Shown: positions 8,628-17,257, counted from the first letter of the stretch. The stretch: DNA of 64,000 nucleotides from ZC4RG20 sp963782445 (GCA_963782445.1 CAWAJM010000001.1:3162001-3226000), one strand, 5' to 3'. The notes: generated from the sequence alone by a model not told the origin. Numbers and translations: made by a program.

Positions 8628-9644
8628 ATGAACATCGACGTATTCACTCACTTCGTGCCGCCGGGGCTCGCGGACTATCTCGAGCGCTTCCCGGTCGGCC
8701 GCGCGGCCGTGCCGCGATGGCGGCGGCTGCCGACGCTCGTCGACCTCGATGCGCGCCTGCGGCTGCTCGACGGCTTCGACGATCTCGTGCAGATCCCCTC
8801 GCTCGCAAATCCGCCCATCGAAGCGTTCGGATCGCCCGCCGAGACGCCCGAGATCGCGCGCGTCGCGAACGATGCCCTGGCGGAGCTCTGCGCGAAGCAG
8901 GCGGAGCGCTTTCCGACGTTCGTAGCCAACCTGCCCATGAACAATCCCGAAGCGGCCGCCGAAGAGGCCCGGCGAGCCGTGACGGAGCTCGGCGCGGCTG
9001 GCTGCCTCATGTACACGCACGTGCTCGGCAAGCCGCTCAGCGACCCGGCCTTCCTGCCGATCTTCGAGCAGGCGGCGGCCCTCGACCGACCCGTCTGGCT
9101 GCACCCTATCCGCGGGCCGGAGACGCCCGACTACGCGAGCGAGACGCGCTCCGAGCACGAGATCTGGTTCTCCTTCGGTTGGCCCTACGAGACGGCAGCG
9201 GCCATGGCGAGGCTCGTATTCGCCGGCCTCTTCGACCGGCTGCCGAACGTCAAGATCATCACCCACCATCTCGGCGGTCTCGTGCCCTATCTCGAGGGCA
9301 AGATCTCGATGGGCTTCAGGCAGGCCGCCGAGGGCACCGTCGCGCGCAATCCCGTGGCCGAGGAAGCGGGCCTCGCGCGGCCGCCCGTCGACTACTTCCG
9401 CATGTTCTATGCGGACACGGCCGTCAACGGCGTGCGCGGAGCACTCGCATGCGGGCTCGAGTTTTTCGGCGTCGAGCGCTGCCTGTTCGCCTCGGACGCG
9501 CCGTTCGACCCCGAGGGCGGGGCGTATCTGATTCGCGAGGACCTCGCGATGCTCGAGGCCGCCGACCTCACGGACGCCGAACGCGGCGCCGTGTTACATG
9601 GCAACGCGGCGCGGCTGCTGGGGCTCGGCGAAGAGCAGACGTAG
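8628..9644 (+). CDS. ACMSD-like amidohydrolase (Amidohydro_2)
   Basis: This 338-residue TIM-barrel hydrolase is related to aminocarboxymuconate-semialdehyde decarboxylase and 2-pyrone/resorcylate decarboxylases. The N-terminal metal motif is FTHFVPP, with Phe-Thr-His-Phe where many relatives have HxH. Further ligands are in WLHPIRG, ITHHLGG and FASDAPFDPEGG. The product would be a decarboxylase or hydrolase of aromatic or ring-cleavage compounds. The 7-base gap from the preceding amidohydrolase suggests co-transcription. The gene ends immediately before a long inverted-repeat element at 9649. Confidence 0.88.
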   Translation: MNIDVFTHFVPPGLADYLERFPVGRAAVPRWRRLPTLVDLDARLRLLDGFDDLVQIPSLANPPIEAFGSPAETPEIARVANDALAELCAKQAERFPTFVANLPMNNPEAAAEEARRAVTELGAAGCLMYTHVLGKPLSDPAFLPIFEQAAALDRPVWLHPIRGPETPDYASETRSEHEIWFSFGWPYETAAAMARLVFAGLFDRLPNVKIITHHLGGLVPYLEGKISMGFRQAAEGTVARNPVAEEAGLARPPVDYFRMFYADTAVNGVRGALACGLEFFGVERCLFASDAPFDPEGGAYLIREDLAMLEAADLTDAERGAVLHGNAARLLGLGEEQT

Positions 9645-9648
9645 CCCG

Positions 9649-9770
9649 TCCCGGCGGCGCGTCGATACGGCGCTTGCCGGGACCGCCGTGAACCCGTCCA
9701 TGGGGGCTCGCTGGGCGCCCTCCCTGGCGCCCAGCGTCCCGGCAAGCGCCGTATCGACGCGCCGCCGGGA
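9649..9770. repeat. Nested inverted-repeat element (34-bp perfect arms)
   Basis: The 34-base segment 9649-9682 is repeated exactly as its reverse complement at 9737-9770. Inside the 54-base spacer a second perfect hairpin (gctgggcgcc/ggcgcccagc, 9710-9719 and 9726-9735) follows a cccgtccatgggggctcg stretch. The element begins 5 bases after the amidohydrolase stop codon. It has no coding capacity. It may be an intergenic REP/MITE-type unit, a terminator, or both. Copy number elsewhere in the genome would decide. Confidence 0.75.
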
Positions 9771-9842
9771 CTACGTCGTGCCGGATTGAACGCCGCGAAG
9801 ACGCAGCGATCTGCGACTTCTCACGATCTCCTCGCGCCGGCG

Positions 9843-9947
9843 CCGCACGATTCATGAACGGCCTCCAGCGTCACAGAGGAGGCTCGCGCAGATGGGCGCA
9901 AGACTTCGACAACCGCCGCCCCCCGAGCCCGTTCATGAATCGTGCGG
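9843..9947. repeat. Second inverted-repeat unit (19-bp perfect arms)
   Basis: The arm ccgcacgattcatgaacgg (9843-9861) recurs as its exact reverse complement at 9929-9947, flanking 67 bases with no gene. It follows the nested element after 72 bases and ends 12 bases before the DoxX stop. Together the two elements fill nearly the whole 315-base gap 9645-9959, which holds no credible coding region. Confidence 0.65.
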
Positions 9948-9959
9948 ACCACGACCCGC

Positions 9960-10328
9960 TCAACGCCCCATGGCCACGACCAGGCAAGCGATAGCCCAAA
10001 ACAGCGGATACTCGGCGCCCCCGAAGTTCCAAATCCACTTGCCCTCGGAGATGCGCCAGCTCGCCCAGGCCGCCACGAGCAGGAAGACGCCGCCGAGCGC
10101 GGCGGCGTAGGTCGTATAGAGATTGAAGACGAGGCCGATCGTCACGAGGATCTCGACGACGAAGGCGCCGTAGAGCCAGGCGATCGGGGGCTTGAGGCCC
10201 ACGCGGTTCATGAAGTCTTTGACGAATTCGCGGTTCCTGAACTTCACGAACAGGTGCGGGACGAAAAACAGCCCGCAGACGATGCGCAGGACGTTGAAGC
10301 CGTTCGTGAGATCGAAGCTCTGTGCCAT
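9960..10328 (-). CDS. DoxX family membrane protein
   Basis: This is a 122-residue integral membrane protein with four predicted helices: FNVLRIVCGLFFVPHLFVKF, the IAWLYGAFVVEILVTIGLVF region, TTYAAALGGVFLLVAAW, and the PLFWAIACLVVAMG end. The start at 10328 (MAQSFDLTNG) is chosen because the first helix follows directly; the longer frame to 10394 adds a hydrophilic Cys-rich leader unlike the family. DoxX proteins are small inner-membrane proteins linked to quinone or thiosulfate redox and oxidative stress, mostly without a proven activity. It is divergent from ppc. Confidence 0.85.
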   Translation of the reverse strand: MAQSFDLTNGFNVLRIVCGLFFVPHLFVKFRNREFVKDFMNRVGLKPPIAWLYGAFVVEILVTIGLVFNLYTTYAAALGGVFLLVAAWASWRISEGKWIWNFGGAEYPLFWAIACLVVAMGR

Positions 10329-10453
10329 GCCGGTCAATGTTCGCCCCCTTTGGTCGGTGCACGCGCACCGGGTCGCACCCGAATGATAGTGCAAGACAGG
10401 GGTCTCGCCGCCCTTGGCCGGCGTCGGCCGCTGGGCTTACCCTGACAAGGGCC

Positions 10454-12904
10454 ATGGATACACGACTTTCAGAAGAGGTCCGCTTCCTCACGACGCGGCT
10501 CGGCGTCATCATCCGCGAGCAGGCGGGCGAGGCGCTGTTCGGGCATTTGGAGCGCATCCGCCTGCTCTCGAAGCGCGTCCGCGATCAGGAAGAGACTCTC
10601 GAACAAACGCAGCAGAACGACGTCTTCGGCCGGCTTTCGACGAGCGAAGCCTATGCGCTCGCCCACGCCTTCAGCCTGTTCTTTCAGCTCGTCAATCTGT
10701 GCGAGGAACGCCAGCGCATCCGGCGCCTGCGCGAGACGGCCGAGCCCAGACAGTCGCTGAAGCAGCTGTTTCGCGAGCTCGAGGAAGCAGGCGTCGGCGA
10801 GGAAGCGCTGCAGCGCACGGTCGACGCGCTCGACATCGAACCCGTGCTGACTGCGCATCCCACCGAAGCGAAGCGCCGCAGCGTCATTTATCAGCTCTGG
10901 CGTATCGAGGAACACTTCGACGCGCCCGACGAGGTGCTCGAGACGCTCTGGCAGACCGAGGAGATTCATCAGCGCAAGCTCGAGCCGCTCGACGAAGTCG
11001 CGAACACGCTGTCCTTTTTCGACGCGGCGATCTTCGACGCAGCCGCCGATTTCTACCGCTGCTTCGACGCGGAGCTGCACCGCCGCTTTCCCGGTGTCGC
11101 ACGCCGCCGGCCGTTTCTGCGCTTTGCCTCATGGGTCGGCGGCGACCGCGACGGCAACCCGCACATCACGCCCGAGATCAGCTGCGAGACCATCGAACGC
11201 CAGCGGCGCTGCGCGCTGGCATTCTATCGGCGCGAGTGCGCGCTGCTCATCGCCGAGCTCAGCCAGATCACGGCCGATCCGCGGCCCTTCGCGGCCGCCG
11301 GCGTCGAGGCGGGCCCGGAGCCCGGGGAGCTGTTCCGCGCGCAGCTCTCCCGCACGGCCGCCAAGCTCTCGGCCGAGCAGATCACGGCCGCCGAATTCGT
11401 CGCGGATCTCCAGCGCGTGCAGCGCGGCCTGCGCGCCCAGAAGGCCTGGCGCGCGGCCGAAGGGCGCATCGACCGGCTCATCACGCAGGCCAAGGTGTTC
11501 GGCTTCAGGCTGGCCGAGCTCGACTTTCGCGATAACGCGGCCAAGCTCACGAACGCCGTCGACGAGCTGCGCGCCGAGCTCGACGCCCTGCACCGTATCC
11601 AGGAACGGCACGGCGCCGTCGCGGCTCACCGCTTCGTGCTCAGCATGACCCATGGGGCCGACCAGGTGCGCGCGCTGCTCGAGCTCGCGGGCCAGGCGCA
11701 GGTCCGGGAACTCGACGTCGTGCCGCTGTTCGAGACGATCGCCGACCTCGAGGCCTCGGCAGGGATCATGCGCGAGCTTTACGAGGACCCGGGCTACCGC
11801 GCCCACCTCGCGCATCGCGGCGACGTACAGGAGATCATGCTCGGCTACTCGGACTCGAACAAGGACGGCGGTTATCTCGCGGCCAACTGGTTCGTCTACG
11901 AGGCGCAGACGCGCCTGGCCGAGCTCGCGGACGAGTTCTCTGTGCGGCTCCGCTTCTTCCACGGCAAGGGGGGCTCGATCGACCGCGGCGGCGGCCAGAG
12001 CCACCGGAGCCTGCGGGCCCAGCCGCATGCCGCGCACGGCGGGCGCATCCGGATCACCGAGCAGGGCGAGGTCATCACGCTCAAGTACTCGAATCCGATC
12101 GTCGCGCGGCGCAATCTCGAGCAGCTCACGTCCGCAGTCATCGCCGCATCGTGCCTGCCCGGGCCCGACGCGACGAGCGCCGACCGGCTGCCCGCCTGGC
12201 GCGCCGCGATGACCGAGCTCGCGCGCGACTCGTTCGAGCACTACCAGGCGCTCGTCTACGGCACGCCGGAGTTCGAGGACTATTTCTGGCAGGCCACGCC
12301 CATCGACGTCATCGAGCAGCTGCGGCTCGGCTCGCGGCCTAGCCGCCGTACGGCCTCGCGCGACGTGCGCACGCTGCGCGCGATCCCCTGGGTGTTCGCC
12401 TGGACGCAGTCGCGGCATCTGCTCTCGGCCTGGTACGGCCTGGGCTTCGCGCTGCGCCGCATGACGGCCGTCAACCCCGACGGCCTCGAGCTGCTGCGCG
12501 AGATGTATCGCCGCTGGCCGTTCTTCGCCTCGCTGCTCGACAATGCGCAACAATCGCTCGCGAAGGCCGACATGTACATTGCCGGCCGCTACGCCGCGCT
12601 CGTGGAGGAGGACGCGGTGCGCGAGAAGGTCTTCGGCATGATCCGCGAAGAGTACGACCGCTCGGTGGCGGCCGTGCTCGAGATCTCGGGCGAGCGCGCG
12701 CTGCTCGAGAACGAGCCCGTCCTGCGCGAATCGATCCAGCTGCGCAACCCCTACGTCGATCCGCTCAACTACCTGCAGCTCAACTTCCTGCCGTTGTGGC
12801 GCCGCGAGTCCGGGGAGCTCGCGAACCGGGTCGACGATCCGCTGCGCCGGCTGCTCGCGCTCACGGTCGGCGGCATCGCTTTCGGCATGAAGAGCACGGG
12901 CTGA
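10454..12904 (+). CDS. ppc: Phosphoenolpyruvate carboxylase
   Basis: This enzyme carboxylates phosphoenolpyruvate to oxaloacetate with bicarbonate, replenishing the TCA cycle. The 816-residue protein carries VLTAHPTEAKRR with the catalytic His at about 135, LGYSDSNKDGGY, and the Gly-rich loop written FFHGKGGSIDRGGGQSH. TEQGEVITLKYSNP, an IPWVFAWTQSR segment and the C-terminal GGIAFGMKSTG follow. It is shorter than the ~880-residue E. coli enzyme, and the GKGGSIDRGGGQ loop replaces the usual GRGGTVGRGGGPAH, so it belongs to an atypical bacterial branch. The start at 10454 is chosen over 10322 because homology begins there and agggcc precedes the ATG. argS follows after 40 bases. Confidence 0.95.
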   Translation: MDTRLSEEVRFLTTRLGVIIREQAGEALFGHLERIRLLSKRVRDQEETLEQTQQNDVFGRLSTSEAYALAHAFSLFFQLVNLCEERQRIRRLRETAEPRQSLKQLFRELEEAGVGEEALQRTVDALDIEPVLTAHPTEAKRRSVIYQLWRIEEHFDAPDEVLETLWQTEEIHQRKLEPLDEVANTLSFFDAAIFDAAADFYRCFDAELHRRFPGVARRRPFLRFASWVGGDRDGNPHITPEISCETIERQRRCALAFYRRECALLIAELSQITADPRPFAAAGVEAGPEPGELFRAQLSRTAAKLSAEQITAAEFVADLQRVQRGLRAQKAWRAAEGRIDRLITQAKVFGFRLAELDFRDNAAKLTNAVDELRAELDALHRIQERHGAVAAHRFVLSMTHGADQVRALLELAGQAQVRELDVVPLFETIADLEASAGIMRELYEDPGYRAHLAHRGDVQEIMLGYSDSNKDGGYLAANWFVYEAQTRLAELADEFSVRLRFFHGKGGSIDRGGGQSHRSLRAQPHAAHGGRIRITEQGEVITLKYSNPIVARRNLEQLTSAVIAASCLPGPDATSADRLPAWRAAMTELARDSFEHYQALVYGTPEFEDYFWQATPIDVIEQLRLGSRPSRRTASRDVRTLRAIPWVFAWTQSRHLLSAWYGLGFALRRMTAVNPDGLELLREMYRRWPFFASLLDNAQQSLAKADMYIAGRYAALVEEDAVREKVFGMIREEYDRSVAAVLEISGERALLENEPVLRESIQLRNPYVDPLNYLQLNFLPLWRRESGELANRVDDPLRRLLALTVGGIAFGMKSTG

Positions 12905-12944
12905 CCCTCGTGGGAGCGTGACTCTGCACTAGAATGCTCCGCCC

Positions 12945-14720
12945 ATGAGCTCCTTGAGACGCACTTTGAGCCGGGAAGTCCGGGCCGCCTTCGCCGCGGC
13001 CGGCCACGCCGCGGCACACGGCGAGGTCCAGGTATCGAACCGCCCGGATCTCGCTCAGTTCCAATGCAACGGCGCCATGGCCGCGGCCGGCCAGGCGGGC
13101 GAGAAGCCGCGCGCCGTCGCCGAGCGCGTGGCGGCGGCGCTGCGCGCCTCGGCTGCGGCCGGGCAGCTCGCGCAGATCGAGATCGCAGGTCCGGGCTTCA
13201 TCAACCTCTCCGTCACGGACGCGGCGCTGGCGGCGCACGTCGCCGCCGCGGCAGACGACCCCCGGCTCGGCTGCGATCCGGCCGAGACGCCGCACAAGAT
13301 CGTCATCGACTACGGCGGCGCGAACATTGCGAAGCCGATGCACGTCGGGCATTTGCGCTCTTCGATCATCGGGGAGAGCCTGAAGCGCATCGCGCGCTTC
13401 TCGGGCCACGCGGTAGTCGCGGACGTGCACCTCGGCGACTGGGGGCTGCAGATGGGCATGCTCATCGCCGAGCTCGCCCGCCTTGCACCCGAGCTGCCGT
13501 ACTTCGACGCCGGCAGCTCGGGCCCCTACCCCACAGAATCCCCCGTCACGATAGAAGACCTGCAGCGCCTGTATCCCGAGGCGAGCCGGCGCGCCAAGAG
13601 CGATGCGCAGGCCATGGCGGCCGCGCGCGCGGCCACGATGGAGCTGCAGGCAGGGCGGCCCGGGTACCGCGCCCTTTGGAAACATTTCGTCGCGGTCTCG
13701 GTCGCCGAGCTCGAGGCGGACTTTGCCGCGCTCGGCGTCGCGTTCGATCTGTGGCTCGGCGAGAGCGACGTGAGCGATGCGATTCCCGCGCTCGTCGAGC
13801 GTCTCGAGCGCGCCGGCATCGCCGTCGCGAGCGAAGGCGCGACCGTCATCGCGGTCGCCGAGCCCGGCGACACGAAGCGCGTGCCGCCGCTGATCCTCAA
13901 GAAATCCGACGGCGCGTCGCTCTACGGCACGACGGATCTCGCGACGCTCGAGCAGCGCGTCGCGACGGGCGCGGACCTGATCCTTTACGTCGTCGACAAT
14001 CGGCAGGCCGATCACTTCCTGCAAGTATTCCGCGCGGCGCGCAGGGCCGGCATCGCACCGCGCGGCGTCGAGATGGAGCACGTCGGTTTCGGCACGATGA
14101 ACGGCAAGGACGGCAAGCCGTTCAAGACGCGCGAAGGCGGCGTCATGCGGCTCAAGGACCTCATCGAGATCGTCACGGGCAAGGCGCGCGAGCGCATGGC
14201 CGAGGCCCGGGTCGCGACGGACTTCGCCGCCGCGGAGAAGGACCGGATCGCGCGCGAGGTCGGGATCGCGGCACTCAAGTACGCGGACCTCATGAACCAC
14301 CGTGCCAAGGATTACGTCTTCGACCTCGAGCGCTTCAGCGCCTTCGAAGGCCGGACCGGGCCCTACCTGCTCTACGCCTGCGTACGTGCGAAGTCGATCC
14401 TTCGCAACGCGGCGGACCGCGGCCTCGAGCCGGGTGCCCTGCAGCCGCCGGAGGCCGACGCCGAACGCGCGCTGCTGCTTACGCTCGCCGCCTTTCCGGA
14501 CGCGGTCGATGCCGCCTTCGCCGCGCGCGCGCCGAACTACCTGGCCGAGTACGCCTATCAGCTGGCCACTGCGCTGAGCCGTTTCTATACCGAGCACCAC
14601 ATCCTGCGCGAATCCGACGCCGCCCGGCAGGCCTCGCGGCTCGCGCTCGTGCGCCTGACGGCCGCGATGCTGGAGCGCACGCTGGAGCTGCTCGGGCTCG
14701 CGGTGCCGGAGCGAATGTAG
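12945..14720 (+). CDS. argS: Arginyl-tRNA synthetase
   Basis: This class Ia synthetase charges tRNA-Arg with arginine in the cytosol. The 591 residues begin with the Add1 domain that recognises the tRNA D-loop (VQVSNRPDLAQFQCNGAMAA). The catalytic domain follows, with the HIGH-type motif in PMHVGHLRSSIIGE and the NGKDGKPFKTREGG segment that stands in for KMSKS in this enzyme. The C-terminal anticodon-binding DALR helices end in LELLGLAVPERM. Length and domain order match the family. It is likely a lone essential gene transcribed with or just after ppc. Confidence 0.97.
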   Translation: MSSLRRTLSREVRAAFAAAGHAAAHGEVQVSNRPDLAQFQCNGAMAAAGQAGEKPRAVAERVAAALRASAAAGQLAQIEIAGPGFINLSVTDAALAAHVAAAADDPRLGCDPAETPHKIVIDYGGANIAKPMHVGHLRSSIIGESLKRIARFSGHAVVADVHLGDWGLQMGMLIAELARLAPELPYFDAGSSGPYPTESPVTIEDLQRLYPEASRRAKSDAQAMAAARAATMELQAGRPGYRALWKHFVAVSVAELEADFAALGVAFDLWLGESDVSDAIPALVERLERAGIAVASEGATVIAVAEPGDTKRVPPLILKKSDGASLYGTTDLATLEQRVATGADLILYVVDNRQADHFLQVFRAARRAGIAPRGVEMEHVGFGTMNGKDGKPFKTREGGVMRLKDLIEIVTGKARERMAEARVATDFAAAEKDRIAREVGIAALKYADLMNHRAKDYVFDLERFSAFEGRTGPYLLYACVRAKSILRNAADRGLEPGALQPPEADAERALLLTLAAFPDAVDAAFAARAPNYLAEYAYQLATALSRFYTEHHILRESDAARQASRLALVRLTAAMLERTLELLGLAVPERM

Positions 14721-14867
14721 GCTTCGGCGGCGCCCGCTCACAGGGCCGTCTGGCGGCGCCGGCCTGCACCGACATGGGCACGTCAGAGACTTGAATCCGG
14801 AGCACGGCGGCGGCTAGGATGAACGACAGTTTTCGATGAGCCGACCCCCGCCGGAAACGAGGTGCCA

Positions 14868-15311
14868 ATGAACTCTAACGCGACGCTTTGGACCGAAGCT
14901 CTGCGCGACGGCGGGTACAAACAGACCAGCCATCGGCTACGTCAACCGGCCCGCTGTTTTTGGCGGCGCCCTTCTTTTTGCGCCATGGGCGTGCTCTACG
15001 ATCTGTACCTGCGCTCGCAAGGCGAGAAGTGGCCTGCCAAGCCGCCGCACGGCCCGTTGCCCGAGGCCGTGCTCGAATGGGCCGGCATCACGCGTGAGCT
15101 CGAGTGCGACGTCATCGGCTACAACGATGTCGGCATGAGCTTTCGGGACATCGCGAGCGTCATCGAGGCGCATCTGTACCGCGCCGAGCGGGATCGGCGG
15201 TGGCAGGAAGCCGGCATCATCGCGAACCGCTGGGTCCAGCGCGCACAACAGGCCGCGGGCACGGAGCCGCGCCCGGCCGCGCAGAGCGGAACCGAACGCC
15301 CCGCAACGTGA
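14868..15311 (+). CDS. Small conserved protein with FCxxGVLxDL motif
   Basis: This 147-residue soluble protein has the motif order WTEALRDGGYKQ, SFCAMGVLYDLYL, LPEAVLEWAGI, YNDVGMSFRDIASVIEAHL. That pattern recalls a family of small hypothetical proteins common in phage and plasmid genomes, usually seen as KFCCLGVLCDL ... LND.G.SF..IA..I. The role of that family is unknown. The ATG at 14868 has GAGG about 9 bases upstream. Its stop overlaps the GTG of the cytochrome b gene (GTGA at 15308-15311), so translation of the two is probably coupled. That is an odd pairing for this family. Confidence 0.7.
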   Translation: MNSNATLWTEALRDGGYKQTSHRLRQPARCFWRRPSFCAMGVLYDLYLRSQGEKWPAKPPHGPLPEAVLEWAGITRELECDVIGYNDVGMSFRDIASVIEAHLYRAERDRRWQEAGIIANRWVQRAQQAAGTEPRPAAQSGTERPAT

Positions 15312-16006
15312 CCCGGCCGGCCGGGGAACCGCTACGGTCCTCGCCCGGCGCCGAAACGCCGCTGCGCCATGCGGCGACGGTCAGGATCACGCACTGGCTC
15401 GGGGCCGCGAGCTTTGCGGCCCTGCTCGTCAGCGGCGTCGCGATTCTGCTTGCGCATCCGCGTCTTTATTGGGGCGAGACGGGTGCGTTGGGCGCCCCCG
15501 CCCTCGTGGATCTGCCGCTGCCGTTCGTTTACGGCCTCTCGGGCTGGGGGCGCCACCTGCACTTTCTCGCGGCCTGGACCGGTCTCGCGGCCGGCCTCTG
15601 GTATCTCGTTTTCGCCGTTGTCAGCGGTCACTTCCGGGCGGCCCTGCTGCCGCGCCGCGGCGAGCTCGGCCGCGGCGCCCTGGGCGCCGTCGTGAGGCGG
15701 CATCGCGCGGCGAAGGCCGCGCGGGCCGAGTCGAGGTACAGCGCCGTGCAGCAGCTTGCCTATCTCGCAGTCGTGCTCGTGCTCGCGCCCGGCATGGTCT
15801 GGACGGGGCTCGCGATGTCGCCGGCCGCCACGTCCGCGTTGCCGTGGCTCGTCGAGGTGCTCGGCGGCCAGCAATCGGCGCGCACGCTGCACTTCTGCGC
15901 CGCGAGCCTGCTGGCTCTCTTCGTTCTGGGACACGTCGCGCTGACGTTCACGCCCGGGTTCGGCGACCGCCTCGGCGCCATGATCTCGGGTCGGCCGTCG
16001 CGGTGA
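15308..16006 (+). CDS. Cytochrome b561-type membrane subunit
   Basis: This 232-residue inner-membrane protein has four to five helices (WLGAASFAALLVSGVAILL, FLAAWTGLAAGLWYLVFAVV, LAYLAVVLVLAPGMVWTGLA, FCAASLLALFVLGHVAL). Candidate haem ligands are the His of RITHWLGA, the HLH of GWGRHLHF and the His of TLHFCAA and LGHVALTF. It resembles the gamma/cytochrome b subunits of formate dehydrogenase and hydrogenase. GTG 15308 is the only in-frame start before the first helix and overlaps the upstream stop. It probably passes electrons between the quinone pool and the exported molybdoenzyme encoded next (stop/start overlap GTGA at 16003). Confidence 0.87.
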   Translation: MTRPAGEPLRSSPGAETPLRHAATVRITHWLGAASFAALLVSGVAILLAHPRLYWGETGALGAPALVDLPLPFVYGLSGWGRHLHFLAAWTGLAAGLWYLVFAVVSGHFRAALLPRRGELGRGALGAVVRRHRAAKAARAESRYSAVQQLAYLAVVLVLAPGMVWTGLAMSPAATSALPWLVEVLGGQQSARTLHFCAASLLALFVLGHVALTFTPGFGDRLGAMISGRPSR

Positions 16007-16782
16007 GCCGGCCGGTGGCGCGTCGCCGGGTGGTCGGTCGCCGCCGGTTTCTCAAGACCGGCGTGGCCGCGGCGGCGGGCCTGGCGGGCCTCGGCGGCGC
16101 GGCCTGGCTCGCCGACCGTCATGGGCTCGTGCCGCCCGACCACGAAGGGCTGTTCGGGATCGGCGAGACGTTGACCTACGCGGCGCAGCGCCTGCTGACC
16201 TTCCGCCAGCCCCTGGCGCGCGAGTTCGGCCGCAGTGACATCTCCGCCGTCGCACCCGTCAACGGCGATCCGCCTGCGAGCGACGACTATGCCCGCCTGT
16301 GGCAGGCCGGCTTTGCCGACTGGCGCTTGGCCGTCGACGGGCTTGTCGCCTACCCGGCCTCGTTCTCGCTGACCGACCTCAAGCGGCTGCCCGCGCGCAC
16401 GCAAATCACGCACCTCGCCTGCGAGGAAGGGTGGTCCTATATCGCCGAATGGACGGGCGTCACGCTCGCGGACTTGCTCCACCTCGTGGGCGCGCGCGCC
16501 GAGGCACGTTATGTCGTATTCCGGCCCTACGACGAATGGTGGGACAGCCTCGACATGAGCGACGCGCTGCACCCCCAAACGCTGCTCGCCTACGCCATGA
16601 ACGGCGCGCCGCTCGCCCCGGGCCATGGCGCACCGCTGCGGCTGCGCGTGCCGCGCCAGCTCGGCTACAAGAGCTTCAAGTACCTCGCGCGCATCACCGT
16701 CGTCGACAGCGTGCGCGGCTTCGGCGCCGGCATGGGGTCCGCGGCGGCCGAGGCGGGTTACTCCTGGTACGCGGGGATCTGA
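16003..16782 (+). CDS. Tat-exported molybdopterin oxidoreductase (sulfite oxidase/MsrP-like)
   Basis: This periplasmic molybdoenzyme has 259 residues. A Tat signal (RRRFLKTGVAAAAG) is followed by the sulfite-oxidase-type molybdopterin domain, whose Mo-ligand Cys lies in THLACEEGWSYIAEW. The FRPYDEWWDSLDM, LLAYAMNGAPLAPGHGAPLR and LGYKSFKYL blocks are typical. The GTG start at 16003 overlaps the cytochrome b stop. Together they look like an MsrPQ-type or related two-component oxidoreductase: membrane cytochrome plus soluble Mo catalytic subunit. The substrate is not evident, with sulfoxides or similar oxyanions as candidates. A perfect 28-bp hairpin follows the stop. Confidence 0.9.
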   Translation: MSRPVARRRVVGRRRFLKTGVAAAAGLAGLGGAAWLADRHGLVPPDHEGLFGIGETLTYAAQRLLTFRQPLAREFGRSDISAVAPVNGDPPASDDYARLWQAGFADWRLAVDGLVAYPASFSLTDLKRLPARTQITHLACEEGWSYIAEWTGVTLADLLHLVGARAEARYVVFRPYDEWWDSLDMSDALHPQTLLAYAMNGAPLAPGHGAPLRLRVPRQLGYKSFKYLARITVVDSVRGFGAGMGSAAAEAGYSWYAGI

Positions 16783-16785
16783 GGA

Positions 16786-16845
16786 TAGAAAAGGGGTCAG
16801 AGCCCTTTTTCCGTTTTCGGAAAAAGGGCTCTGACCCCTTTTCTA
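16786..16845. repeat. Perfect 28-bp inverted repeat, REP-like, probable bidirectional terminator
   Basis: Bases 16786-16813 are the exact reverse complement of 16818-16845, with a TTTT loop. Both arms contain aggggtcagagccc followed or preceded by A/T runs. This core is, to my knowledge, widely dispersed in proteobacteria as a REP-type unit, often near REP-associated tyrosine transposases. None is seen here. It sits between convergent genes, its right arm ending one base before the cytochrome c stop, so it probably terminates both. Confidence 0.8.
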
Positions 16846-16846
16846 G

Positions 16847-17257
16847 CTACTTCTTCGACAGGTACGCCGCCAGCGCCTCGAGATCGGCGTCCCCGACCTC
16901 CGTCGGCCGGAACAACGGCATCGTGCCGACGCCGTGGCGGACGTAGTACTTGACGGCATCGACGGTCAGGTCCTTGCGGTCTTGGAGCGCGGCCGGCAGC
17001 TCGCCGCGATATTTGTAGGCGAGCGACTGCGTGCCCGGCGCGTTGTTGTGCTCGGTATCGCGCCCGTGGCAGGCGCTGCACCAGTTGTTGAAGACGGCGG
17101 CGCCGCGCGCGGCCAGCGAGTCCCCAGCCTGCGGCACCGCACGCGTCCGGCTCCACGAAGCGATGGGGCGCTTCGCCTCCTGTCCGGCCGCGCTCGCCGC
17201 CGTGACGGCCCCGACGGCCGCCGTGCCGAGCGCGAGGAGCACGATCCGCGCCTTCAT
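16847..17257 (-). CDS. Class I cytochrome c subunit of a p-cresol-methylhydroxylase-like enzyme
   Basis: This periplasmic cytochrome c has 136 residues: signal peptide (MKARIVLLALGTAAVGAVTA), haem-binding CSACH at about 60-64 (FNNWCSACHGRD), and a distal Met ligand probably in VGTMPLFRP. It ends in the usual LAAYLSKK helix. Its ATG overlaps the stop of the flavoprotein gene by 4 bases, as expected for the PchC-like electron acceptor of PchF. It would receive electrons from the FAD of the adjacent subunit and pass them to the respiratory chain. It ends one base from a long hairpin shared with the molybdoenzyme gene. Confidence 0.88.
   Translation of the reverse strand: MKARIVLLALGTAAVGAVTAASAAGQEAKRPIASWSRTRAVPQAGDSLAARGAAVFNNWCSACHGRDTEHNNAPGTQSLAYKYRGELPAALQDRKDLTVDAVKYYVRHGVGTMPLFRPTEVGDADLEALAAYLSKK

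Noticed and set aside
12861..14741. A 626-codon open frame antisense to argS
   Set aside because: It has no recognisable domain, is rich in Arg/Ala/Gly/Asp as expected of shadow frames, and exactly mirrors a certain gene.
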